From positions 1-26,481 of the forward strand of contig JAOXYB010050057.1 of assembly GCA_028565635.1 (NCBI GenBank): a stretch of 26,481 nt of DNA, written 5' to 3'. The notes beneath the pieces are model-generated. The model had not been told where the DNA came from. It did not search any database and saw only the letters and a program-made list of their open reading frames with translations. The position numbers were made by a program, and so were the translations under genes. Shown in pieces: positions 10,689-20,853 of the stretch. How positions within the stretch are numbered: position 1 is the stretch's first letter; each line of letters opens with the position of its first letter. Source of the stretch: Phoronis ovalis. Lineage: Eukaryota; Phoronida; Phoronidae.

Positions 10689-11255
10689 TCACATGATTAT
10701 GTAATCAGTAAGGAGGCCATTTTTGGTAAAACTTATGTTTTTCAAAACGTTAACTTCAAAAAAAACATGTCCAACACCCCTGCAGATATTAAGCTAAAAT
10801 TTGGCCAAAATTAACTTCCAAGTAGGAACTCTAATAAAGTGTCTCAGAGTTTTGAAACTTTTTTTTAGTTCCTAAAGGATGACATCCTCCGGCATCCTCC
10901 GAATGCAGAGATCCTCTCTTCGTATACACTCTGGATGAACCACTAGGTTAATACAGGAACGTATGTAAGAATGTTCCCTTGTCATGGCGAAGAGGAAAAA
11001 TGTATTTCTAAAGATATGGGTGTCAGAAAAAAATTAAATTTCTGGCAGTTGAATTTTGAAATATATAAAAGACTTTTGAATATACAAAAATCTTAGACAA
11101 ATTATGGAGATCTCTATTTGAAGTTTCTTAATTTTGAACAAGTTTTAAATTTGTATTTACAGGGGTGTTGGACTTACATTTTGTTAAAGTTTTCATTTTG
11201 AAAAACGTAAGTTTTTAACCCAAATGGTCTCCTTACTGATTACCGAATCATGTGA
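10689..11255. mobile_element. Foldback/MITE-like element with ~95-bp inverted repeats
   Basis: The left arm 10689-10782 and the inverted right arm 11160-11255 match at about three quarters or more of positions. Shared blocks include TCACATGATT, GTAATCAGTAAGGAG, CCATTT, GTTTTTCAAAA and TCCAACACCCCTG. The 567-bp body has no transposase-sized frame, so it is non-autonomous. It ends TCACATGATT..., and no target duplication is visible. Inside (about 10880-10940) is a CCTCCG-rich stretch with ATGCAGAGA, loosely like the dispersed repeat at 25104. Superfamily unassigned. Confidence 0.75.
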
Positions 11256-11349
11256 CGGATACGTACATTAATTTTTCAAAGTGTGAATAACTTTTCCCGA
11301 ATGGGTCTAGCCTCTTAAATAACACAACTGACTGAGATTGATAGAAATA

Positions 11350-11666
11350 CCCGGGCGGCAATCAATATGAAGGTGGGTACCAATGTTCCAACGTGGCTTT
11401 TCAAAAAAGCCCCTAACGAAGTGAAATTCTGCAAAAAGTACACCCTTAAGAAAGTGAGTTTTTCGAAAAAATACACCCTTAAGGAAGTGACTTTTGGGAA
11501 AAAACACTCGTAACGAAGTATCACACCTCCAAAAAAACACCCCTTTTTGTGTTTTTAGCCAAAAAACAGACCCTAAGTGCGTAACGCGGTTCGAAAAACA
11601 TACCCTTTCACGCAAAATTTTGTTGGAACACGCGTACCCACTTTCATATTGACAGCCTCCCCCGGG
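11350..11666. mobile_element. CCCGGG-ended MITE with target-site duplication
   Basis: The 317-bp element is flanked by the direct repeat TAGAAATA (11342-11349 and 11667-11674; 9 bp if the following C is counted). Its ends are inverted: CCCGGGCGG..TCAATATGAA.GTGGGTAC..TGTTCCAAC from the left matches the reverse complement of the right over ~45 bp. The 8-9 bp duplication fits hAT- or Mutator-type insertion. The interior is a ~32-bp tandem array with no transposase. The intact duplication indicates a fairly recent insertion. Confidence 0.8.
11403..11615. repeat. ~32-bp tandem array inside the MITE
   Basis: Seven imperfect units start at 11403, 11433, 11466, 11499, 11531, 11561 and 11594 (periods 30-33 bp). 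Each opens with five to seven A followed by a CACCC- or CCCC-type core and AACGAAGTG-like text. On the minus strand this yields a spurious open frame with repeated FLKGV-type peptides. Confidence 0.8.
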
Positions 11667-11675
11667 TAGAAATAC

Positions 11676-13791
11676 TTATATAACTTGTAAATATTTACTC
11701 TCAGTATCTGTTTCTGCAAAATTTAATGGCTTCACCTCTTTAATTAGGTAGAATATATGAAGGTTGTAAGATTTCTTAACTTTCAAACATGCTAAATCAT
11801 CCAATTAATTAGCTACCATGTGAAAGCTTTTAACCGCGACAAAAATATTAATTCTATGTATAAAACTTTACAAAAGTTACCAGAATTAGTTTTATTGTTA
11901 CGAGTACATAAACATTTTATGAGAAAACATGAAGTAAGTAAAGGGAGAGAAGAGGCATGACAAAATATATATTAGATTTCTGACGTAACATCGAGTGGAA
12001 TGTAACTCGAAAAACAACAACAGCTATGAGACAAGCTAGCTACATGTAGCTATACCTGTTTTCCCGTTTTCGTATGTCTTGCATCGCGTCGGTTACACAA
12101 AATAAGCCATTTTATTTATTTCGAATAATACCAAAACTTCATATCCGATTTTTTGTATTGTTGTCAAAAAGACAGTATACTTTGCAATGTTGGAGAAGAA
12201 AAAAGATCCTGGCAAAATTTAGTATGCAAATTTAGAATTTCTAAAAATACAAAGCTCTCTTTTGATGAATTTCTCAGTTACAAAGAATCCTTCTAAAATG
12301 AAAATGTCATTCCTCAGTGGTTCAAACATCCGGTTCAAACACTCACGAATAAGGTAAATTAACATAGATACTGTATTACTGTTAAATACATTAAAATAAA
12401 TATAACCTTTTAAACCGCTCCATTAATAATACGCTCCCAGGTAAAAGTGCGATGGAACACAATTTGGATAATATATTTTTCGGGTTTTCTGTCTAATACC
12501 GTTATACAATTACTAATCTTCAAAATTAAGAGCTATTAAAACTATTTAAAGCAGTAATGTCCGGCAAGAATGCTCTCTCTTGGCTCGCGTGCTAACCGTA
12601 TATAAATCTCCATTCTATACACCAAATGGCGCGAGTCAAATATATGTTCAGGTGCTTCTTTCCCTTCTTCCCTCTTAGTTTACATTGAGAAATTACAACT
12701 ATATTATCTGTATACCTGATAAAAAAGTTCGTGATTTTTATTATAAATAAAAGAGATTCAGATAGGTTAAATTTGGGGGGAAAAATCCAATTCCCCGGGT
12801 CCTACGCCAATTTCAAATTTAACAATACAATGACAGTGCAGCCCAAATCGAATTGTTTTATATACGATTGCTCTTAAAATTTATAATAATTTCTTGTAAA
12901 AAATATGTAATTGAAACGTATTTGCTACGAACACTTTATCCTGACGCGGCTCAGTGTGTGCGCATTTTCTTTCATTTGATTGCATATATTCATTTCAAGG
13001 TCGTTATAGAAATTAAACATGTAAACAGAATACAAAAGTTTTGGCGACAAACCAACATCAGTTTGTTGTAGTGTAGCAGTCACTGATTCACTAATCATGA
13101 TTAACGTTTAGCTTATAACTGCAGTATCATATAAAATTTATTAATTACAATCCATCATTAAAACATCAGATATTTTACACAGTTTACACAGATATTGCTA
13201 ACATAACCGTCAGCTACAATTACAATAGTACTATTCGTTCATAAAATGAGAATGTTAGATTTTAGTCTTATTACCAATTGAAATCAGTAAAGTTACTTTC
13301 ACAACAACTAAAAACTGAATCAAAAAAAAAACGTGTGGGTACTTATGCAGCATGCATTTATTTATGTATTTTTCATAAATTTGATATTCATAAGCTAATT
13401 ATGTAACCTTACTTCAAGGTTAATGTTGTTTTCAAGGTTTTTCTGTTGATTACAAATCAGAACTTGTTTACGATAGAGTATCAAAGTCCTCCGTATTTTT
13501 TTCACTGGATCCATTAAGTTTGTGAAGTTTACGTTAGGAAGATATAAAACTAAAATAGGTAAAACAAAAAGTTAAAAATTGTCCAAAAAAGCGTTAAAAC
13601 TATTTACAAGAGTCATGCTTCAGTATAAGCCCGTGTACACGTGAAAAAGTAATTATGATTAAAAAGACGTGACATTGAAAAATATACAAAAGCAACGACA
13701 GAAGTATCTCTTTCCAATTTATTAAATAAAATTAATTACAAAATCCGCTAACCCAGAGGTCACTTTATCCGGTTAATTTACAGCAGACGTC
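11676..13791. other. Non-coding A+T-rich interval between the two receptor genes
   Basis: No recognisable coding frame, RNA gene or element with terminal repeats was found. The plus-strand 72-codon frame at 12853-13071 has no motif. The right part may be distal 3' flank of the GPCR at 14232. Confidence 0.45.
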
Positions 13792-13797
13792 TTTATT
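13792..13797 (-). terminator. Candidate poly(A) signal for GPCR 2
   Basis: AATAAA on the minus strand, about 435 nt past the stop codon of the receptor at 14232. If used, the whole MITE at 13837-14217 is transcribed as 3' UTR. Confidence 0.3.
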
Positions 13798-13836
13798 TGT
13801 CCATTAGGCTTTTTAAAGCTTAAACTCTAACCACAA

Positions 13837-14217
13837 CCCGGGGGTACTTAGATATAAATGGGTACGTATATTCGATTGTTCTCAAAATCACGTGAAATAG
13901 GGGTATACCTTTTTAAAGACTTAGCGCATTACCCGCTTAGAGTATGAAAATTGGCAGTTTTGAGCAAAAATGGTTAGTTTTTTGGCCTTGTTATTGTTTG
14001 GGGCCAATTTTTGATGGTGAAAATCTTGTTTAAAGGGGTGTTTACTTAGTAAAAAAAAATTACCGTTTTTTCTTGGTCTTGGTGGAAAGGGTACCATTTT
14101 GAGGATGGTGTTGTTTAGGGATGTTTTTTCATACACCTGCATCACTTGTTTTGGAGCCTTTTTATCAGACTATTCACGAGCACGGGTACCCACTAATACC
14201 TAAGTGGCCCCCGTGGG
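13837..14217. mobile_element. CCCGGG-ended MITE abutting GPCR 2 stop codon
   Basis: The left end CCCGGGGGTACTTAG..ATGGGTAC and the reverse complement of the right end, CCCACGGGGGCCACTTAG..GTGGGTAC, match over ~40 bp. Ends and build (inverted termini, low-complexity interior, no transposase) make it a relative of the element at 11350-11666. No clear flanking duplication is seen (AACCACAA against CATCCCTC), so it is older or rearranged. Its right edge lies 14 bp beyond the receptor's stop codon. Confidence 0.65.
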
Positions 14218-14231
14218 CATCCCTCGTCGTA

Positions 14232-15569
14232 CTATTTCACTGTAAACGTTCCGGGGACATTACATATTTTTTCACCTGTTTCTACTTCGACGCGTTCTTC
14301 AATAACTGTCACTGTTTCCTGCTTATCCTTATCTTGCCCTTGGTTTTTAATGGATTTTGTTGGGAAATTGCTAGTTCTGTCTAAAAACTGCAGAAAATCT
14401 TCGTTTCCGTCATCACCATCTGCTATGGCTTCATCACTCGCTTCGTGATGTTTTTTCAAACAAACACAACAGCAAACATGTTTACATAGTTTAAACACTT
14501 CTTCTCTAATGCTTCGATTTAAGCCACCGTATATCAGAGGATTAACAGAAAATGAAGTGTAAGCTAACCATGTCGTTACAGTGAGCGTTACATCGTTGAT
14601 TTGATTTGTGCCTTCACAAGCAAATCGCAAGTTTACAGCGTAATATGGTAGCCAAAACAGAAAAAACGTGCCTGTCAACAACGTTAATGTTCTAATAGCC
14701 TTAATGGTACTCACAGCGTTAACAGAATTGTCCAACGCTTCCAATTCATTTCCGCTCGACTGAACATCATGTAAATTTTGAAGACTATTCTGATTCTTTG
14801 GCATCACCGACATAGAGTTACTTAGGACAGATATAGTCGTCGAAGAGACGGGTGACTGTGTGTAGTTTATTCTAATGTGAGGACAAGGTTGGATACTGTT
14901 TGTTGCTTTTTTAGCTACTGAATAAATAGATGAATACATAGATATAATTATTAGTCCAGGGGCAATGAAACACAGAATTCCACTAGTAATTACATAAAAA
15001 CTACACCAAAAAGACTCTTGTAATCTAAATGAACAGTGTCCACGAGGCGGTGAATATGCGTATACATTCCATCCAAATAGAGGAAAGGACGCGATTAGAC
15101 CCGATTGAAACCATATATATCCTACAGCATAGAGTGCTCGTGAAAATGTAATATACATTGCATAATTCATCGGATATGCTATTGAATAGAACCTTTCAAT
15201 GCTGATAGCGCATATACTTAGAACTGATGCGTATGAAAAAAATGTGCTGAAAAACCCATTAACTAAGCACAACTCTTGTTGAAAGATCCATCCGTTAAGA
15301 AAAGAATATGCCGTAGTTGGAAAGATAGCCAAACTTCCTAACAAATCAACAAGACACAAATTTATTACAAACATGTATGTAATATTCCGTCTCAATTGTC
15401 TTGAACGAAGAACGACTATTAAAATGCTCAAATTTCCCAAGATAGCAGCCAAAGCCATCAAACATAAGTAACATGCCGCTATAATGCCTGACGAATTCCT
15501 ATGCGTGATATTTCCGTTAACTCCATAACTACTGTTATCCATTGCGAGGAAAGTAACATTTAGAGTCAT
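14232..15569 (-). CDS. Class A orphan GPCR, GPR61/62/161-like, single coding exon
   Basis: A 445-residue receptor from the first ATG (15569-15567). A second in-frame ATG nine codons on (15542-15540) has a stronger context (GCAATGG) and could be the true start. The N-terminus has NVT, NSS, NIT and NSS glycosylation sites. Landmarks: N46 (TM1), D75 (TM2), C101-C179 disulfide, ERF 125-127, W153, P204, FWLP 305-308 (TM6) and NPLIY 343-347. ICL3 is long and Ser-rich (~220-290). A cysteine cluster after TM7 (362-370) suggests multiple palmitoylation, and the tail is acidic. The TM2 text LRRNITYMFVINLCLVDLL, the TM5 text and TTWLAYTSFSVNPLIYG recall GPR61/62 and GPR161. Position 3.32 is Ser, so it is not an amine receptor. 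Ligand unknown. Subfamily is by-eye similarity only. Confidence 0.9.
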   Translation of the reverse strand: MTLNVTFLAMDNSSYGVNGNITHRNSSGIIAACYLCLMALAAILGNLSILIVVLRSRQLRRNITYMFVINLCLVDLLGSLAIFPTTAYSFLNGWIFQQELCLVNGFFSTFFSYASVLSICAISIERFYSIAYPMNYAMYITFSRALYAVGYIWFQSGLIASFPLFGWNVYAYSPPRGHCSFRLQESFWCSFYVITSGILCFIAPGLIIISMYSSIYSVAKKATNSIQPCPHIRINYTQSPVSSTTISVLSNSMSVMPKNQNSLQNLHDVQSSGNELEALDNSVNAVSTIKAIRTLTLLTGTFFLFWLPYYAVNLRFACEGTNQINDVTLTVTTWLAYTSFSVNPLIYGGLNRSIREEVFKLCKHVCCCVCLKKHHEASDEAIADGDDGNEDFLQFLDRTSNFPTKSIKNQGQDKDKQETVTVIEERVEVETGEKICNVPGTFTVK

Positions 15570-15574
15570 TGCAT
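15566..15574 (-). promoter_or_regulatory. Two-codon upstream ORF overlapping GPCR 2 start
   Basis: On the minus strand ATG CAA TGA runs into the first in-frame ATG, so stop and start overlap as ATGA. The uORF ATG has A at -3. It would matter only if the mRNA begins upstream; a splice-acceptor-like ATATTTGCACAG ending at 15609 suggests it does. Ribosomes might bypass to the second ATG at 15542. Confidence 0.3.
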
Positions 15575-15609
15575 CGTGCCAGTTGGTGAAAGACGATGCC
15601 TCTTGTTTC

Positions 15610-17991
15610 TGTGCAAATATCAATGTATAGATCGGACGAGATGATTTTTTTCTAGTTAAAGCTTTCAAAATAAGCGTGAACGCACTGCTACTTAAGCGTC
15701 AATTTTGTTCTGAAAAGAAAAAGACATTAATGCAGATCTTATAAACATTATATATCTGTGTATGGAGCATCACATACATACTTGTTTAATGACTTTTCTC
15801 TTATTTTTTTATATCTAACCCGGGGTATTTAAAAGCTCCCTGCTTATTATGCTCATCACTACCGTTGATCATTACCGAATTTTTAACATCCTTTTTAAAT
15901 TCACCTACTAGTAAATCTGCAATGTCCAGTAACATCTACAAAATGTATCACATAAAGATCCAATAAATATTAAATAGCCCGATCGCTATATAAACCGTAT
16001 TATTTCTCCGCTGTTCCGCTAACCTTCATACAAAATTTATGTAAAGCAATATATCTTATTGGCACACAAAAGGAAGCGCTAATATTGTCACGTAGTATAT
16101 TAATTGGACTTTCCTAATATAAATTACGCCAATATTGCAAGGTATAAATAACCATCTTGCTTTATAATTCCGCACACATCACGATTTTCCTCTATGTTAC
16201 GCTCGCATAATTACGCAGCGTCCTCTTATATATATGCACCTTTTAAATTTTAAGATGTGAAATACTTCCGAAGAAAACCAAAAAAAGACAAAAAAAAATT
16301 CAAAGTATACAGTTCCCGTTTTTCAAAATGTTATCTCGAAATCTTCGTCATTAGATGTGTCCTCTGGCGGAAGCACAAAATTATCGCCAGCTTATATAAC
16401 AGTTATCGTAATTTGTTCTTCGAAATACTACAACAAAAAAACTACGTGTATTTCGATGAGCACCTTCCACTACATACAAATATAATTTGTAACCCTATTC
16501 TAAAACACCTACTTACAACGCTGCCTGATTTCATATTCCATTACTTATTTCCGATTAACATAATAACTACATATGTATCAAAGAATTCAAAGAATTTTGC
16601 TTACTTTCATGTAAGAAATTAATACAAAATACTATAGTATGTTGCTCATTAGTGGGAAATATTAATTTAGAAAATTATTGATTTTCTAGCTGAATACTTA
16701 TTTTTTAATGTAGCTTTTGTTGATATTGAAACCAATGTTTTACCTGTTTATAACACAAAAATTACATTTGATAATTATTCATGTTGAAGCCATTTAGATT
16801 TTTATTTATTTTCTAAAGAAATTGGGCAAATGCACATTCTATTCAGTTTTAAAATACGAAATTAAACTAGTTTCGCATTGATCAATTTACGTTTTACACG
16901 TTAAATTTCTGACATTGCTGAAGAACAACAAGTTCATTTACGCAGTCAAAAATCGCAAAGAAAAACTACATGTTTAAATTGAGTCAACAAAATCTTATAG
17001 CGAAATCAAAAATGATAAGGTTATAGTCACTGTAGACTAAATAAAGCCGGATTCATTAGATACCTGTTTCGTTTTTTAGCAAGCTATTTGTAAGAAATAC
17101 CCTAAAATTGATATTTGCATGTCAATGATAATAATAATATAATTTATTTACTTCAATCTTTGCAGCCAATAACTGCTGAATTATAGTTGAATTATACAGA
17201 ACAGTAAAAACAGAAATATATATTAAAAATAGAAATCGCAAATGCACAGTTCTGCAATGTTTACAATATAATTATTGAAAATTCCGGGTACAGAAAAGAA
17301 TAAAAGAATTATGTAGCCTACTAATTTTAGCAGTAATACGAGTTTTTCTTCTGAGATTATATAATTTAGGAGAATTTTTAACTAAGTGAAGGAGTTTGCT
17401 GTTAGGAGTTGAATTTATCTATTGAAAAATCTACGGGTTAAATAAACGAATCTGGATCTTAGAGGTTCGATTGTAGCTAATAGGTATCTTGTTCATAACA
17501 TGAGGCTTCAGGAAAAATTATGCTAAGGGCGCGCGCGTTTAATTTTGAGTGCTTTCTAATTTAATTATTAGAGCGTTGTCTAAGATATAAGGGGACCAAT
17601 CAGCGCTGGCGTATTCAATCATTGATCTAATGGATGTACAATAAAAAGTCACCAGATCTTTTTAGCTAAGGCCAGTTCTTTTAAGAATAGTTTATAAGAA
17701 GTAAGTACGTTGATTGGCCTTCATACAAATCTTTGAAGCTCACATTTCAGGCAGACCCAGTTACAGAACGTATTTATATTTTGAATCAATTTTGGATCGG
17801 ACTTATAGTGATTAACGCGTACGAACGTGTGGAGGAATCGATGATTTAAACTAATGAACATGTATTTAGCGGGACCAAATCTTCAATTCACATTATCTAA
17901 TGTTTTAAGTATTTCTAATTAAAAACGGGATTTTACGTAAGTAGTAATTACCATCGATTTTTATGTCTAATAGCTACTGCATCTTGATTAT
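15610..17991. other. Upstream interval of GPCR 2, no gene recognised
   Basis: A plus-strand frame at 16257-16622 (121 codons) opens on GTG, is very Lys/Phe/Tyr/Ile-rich and has no motif, so it is not called. GACCAATCAG at 17594-17603 fits the NF-Y CCAAT-box consensus, but no gene start is visible nearby. CGCGCGCG sits at 17530, otherwise plain A+T-rich sequence. Confidence 0.45.
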
Positions 17992-18061
17992 ATACACACA
18001 CACACTCGCGCGCGCGCACACACACATTCACACGCCCGCACGCATACACATATATGTATAT
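17992..18061. repeat. CA/CG/TA microsatellite
   Basis: An alternating purine-pyrimidine tract: ACACAC, then a 20-nt perfect run of CG and CA repeats (18007-18026), then impure CA/CG and TATATGTATA. Such tracts are prone to Z-DNA and length variation. Confidence 0.95.
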
Positions 18062-18487
18062 AAATCAAATTAACGTGCTGTCTATATAGTGTTGTTGGGT
18101 GTTCTGGAGTAGACCAGCATTCCAACAAAACTAGATAGGCATAGGTAGCGCAAAAATGCATAGTATACTGCATGGTAATAGTATTTTTTTTAAATCAGAT
18201 GCTAAAAAATGAACATTTTAAATTTACCTTAAATGTTAACAACTATCCGATTCGGAGCCTCTTCTGAATTCCAGTTGTTTAACAAATTACATCTAGTACT
18301 ACAATTATCCACCTGTGTCATGTTTTAATGTCAACAACATACTTTATTACAATACACCTTTACTGTACTGATATTAATTGACCTATAATACCGCTAGCTT
18401 TTGCAGCTTCCCAGTGTTTCCGGTACAGGGTGTTAAAAAGAGATGAAATTGTTTTATGAAATCGAGAGACATTTCATTTTAAATATA

Positions 18488-18577
18488 TCGTATTTTCTCT
18501 AATAATCGCCCCCTATTTTAATAATCGCCCCCTCTAATAATCGCCCCCCATAAAAACATTTTTTTTAATAATCGCCC
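18488..18577 (+). mobile_element. TAATAATCGCCC-type transposon end, tandem copies
   Basis: After a TA dinucleotide come TCGTATTTTCTC and four copies of TAATAATCGCCC (starting near 18500, 18520, 18537 and 18567). The opening matches the ends of the small element at 20696-20853, so this is a terminus of the same family. It resembles pogo/Tigger-type MITE ends as I remember them. The opposite terminus was not found. Confidence 0.5.
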
Positions 18578-18670
18578 AGGGTTAATATTAAGTGAAGTAG
18601 TAAGGGATTAAGAAACTGTTCAACCAGCGGAACATTGGTGGGTCGGATATACGATGTAACAGAAATATAT

Positions 18671-18724
18671 AGAATGGAATGGAATATAACGGAATATAGA
18701 ATAAAACAGAATGGAACAGAATAA
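18671..18724. repeat. GGAATA-type simple repeat
   Basis: A degenerate run of AGAATGGAAT / GGAATATA / AGAATAAAAC units, purine-rich on the plus strand. It is a low-complexity tract without further structure. Confidence 0.7.
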
Positions 18725-20695
18725 TTAATGTTCAGGTTGATCTTTTGCCGAAACGTCAACTATAAACGATAAATCTTTATTCAGCATTGACGGTTTAAAA
18801 GCTGGGAAAGAGTGTGTGGAACATTTTTAGAAGCACGCTGTAGTTTCTGATCACTTGGAAAGCAAATGGTTTGAAACAATAAAGCGAATACTGCAGGTTA
18901 CTTTGAAAGTCGATATTCAGGATAAGTGCCGTAAGCCACAACTCCTTTGTCGATGAAACAATTATCTTGAAGAAAAAGTCAATAATATCTTGATAAAATG
19001 TATAATTAGCCAATTGTTAACAAGAAAGGTCTTAAAGACAGAGAACACGAAGTATTATGGATGAAGTAGCCCCATAGCATTATATGTTGAGAAATTTATG
19101 TACAGTCAATGCATATTCAGAGGTCAATTAGTATGCCTATATATAGGCAATATATAAAAGCAGAATACTGCACGTTATCGGAAAAGCATTTTAAACATTT
19201 TGCCTCATAGGGTGCTGGCATGCACAGAATACGTATTCCAGGCTACTAGTAACCTTAACTCAATTATAATGAGGCCCGTTTGAAGAACTTTGAGAATGAT
19301 CAAGTCGGGGATCTGGTAATAAAAGGTAAAATTTCTTTAGTACAGGCTATAATTTGAATTATGGTGCCCCCCTTGAATTTGTGAAGTGTTCAGAAATTAG
19401 GTTTTTGTCATTAAGAGGTCATTTTAAGCTCAAAATACAAAACAAAATTCTTAATATTTGATGGAAACTTTTAAAACGTTGTAAGATCATCGGATATCAT
19501 GTAAAGGTCATAGAAGTGGTTAGCAGTAACCCTTGCCTTTGCTAAAGGGCTATCTGGTATTACACTTATTTTCCTAAAATTACAATGATACTTTTTATAC
19601 CAAGGTTGGTATAAGAAAAAACATAACTGTGGCATGGTCATAAACAGTATATCTTCCTATAGTATTTTAAGATATCAGTCCAAGTACTTTATCTTATAAT
19701 AACGATGACCCAACTTTATTATATTTCTCTTTCAGGAATTGCAGCATTGTTTAGTTCAGAAGCTTATTCACATGCATTCATCTGTTATCTCCTAGGAAAT
19801 AGTCATGCTCTTATATTACTAATAATTAATACTGTACTAAATTTTAAAAAAACCCAGAAAATTTAATGTCAGTATATCATACATAATTCTAAATTGGGTA
19901 TTTTTAATTTACAGCAATACCAACATACATATTATTTGTGACAGCTAGTTTTAAATACTAGAATTGCCTGTTTTTAATGTATATTTAGAATATCGACGGA
20001 TAAAAATAGCTATTGGTTGACAATCCAAATTGTTTTAGGAAATTACAGCCTTGTTGTTAATTAAAAATGTATTGTGAATTTGCAGATTTTATACTACTTC
20101 AATTTGATCAAACTGTCTCATTTTCCGTTAATAAGAGACATAATAGATATCAAATCTATCATTTCATGTGACTGTGATGCTGGATATATCCAGCTGCGAT
20201 GAATTTCATTCTATTTCTCTGGTTCTGATGAAAATCATTTATATACTGTTACATTACTTCTTATTTAGTGTATTTATATAAAAATGTTATTTGATCAGTA
20301 TTTTTGTAATTTAATATGATGCTATCCTTTTACTTGAGGCGAAACAAAAACATTTGCCTTGTTGGCATATGTATTGAAACTAAAATAATTTAAATGAAAG
20401 GCTTACATTTAAGGCATATAGTTATAGTATTAATTAACCAATTTCAATGTCAAGTCTCTTCATAGGCATAATTATAAGATGCTATATTTCAAAAGACTGG
20501 TTTGAAATAGTTATTAATTGAAATTAAGTTCTATTGCGATTTAGCAGGAAAAAATAAAATAAAAGCATAACTTTATGTATTTAGCTTTTTAATGCTTGCT
20601 ATTAAATTTTTTGCAGATTAATATCCAGCTACAGAGAAATTAGAGGAAGTGGAATCTGTGATAGAGAAATCTATCGTATATATATTTGATATATA
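18725..20695. other. Non-coding A+T-rich interval
   Basis: No gene was recognised. It contains a second copy of the GAATACGTATTC palindrome (19227-19238) and a 20-bp near-perfect palindrome with arms TTATACCAA/TTGGTATAA around GG (19595-19614). Confidence 0.45.
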
Positions 20696-20853
20696 CCATA
20701 TTTTCTAAAGTAATCGCCCTGGGTGGCAAATATTTGAGGGTGGTCTTCAAATTGCCGCCTAGGGTGATTATTAACGATTATTGATTTATTTTTATCGTCT
20801 GATAATGAAGGGGTGATTATTGAAACAGCAGGTAATTTTTAGATAAAATACGC
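20696..20853. mobile_element. 158-bp TAATCGCCC-family MITE between TA dinucleotides
   Basis: The left end CCATATTTTCTAAAGTAATCGCCC and the reverse complement of the right end GCGTATTTTATCT..TTTCAATAATCACCCC are related inverted termini flanked by TA. Inside is a second hairpin: 20711-20729 (TAATCGCCCTGGGTGGCAA) pairs with 20752-20770. No coding capacity, so it depends on a transposase elsewhere. The TA target fits the Tc1/mariner/pogo superfamily. Confidence 0.6.

Noticed and set aside
11307-11615. 102-codon minus frame with repeated FLKGVFF-like peptides
   Set aside because: It lies across the ~32-bp tandem array inside a MITE; the peptide repeats are the DNA repeats read in frame.
14121-14384. 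87-codon plus-strand open frame
   Set aside because: Antisense shadow of the receptor C-terminus and the MITE end.
16257-16622. 121-codon plus-strand open frame
   Set aside because: It opens with GTG rather than ATG, composition simply mirrors A+T-rich DNA, and no domain or membrane pattern is recognisable.
18488-18577. Tandem TAATAATCGCCC copies considered as a CRISPR array
   Set aside because: Repeats are 12 bp with irregular short spacing in animal DNA, and match a transposon terminus elsewhere in the window.
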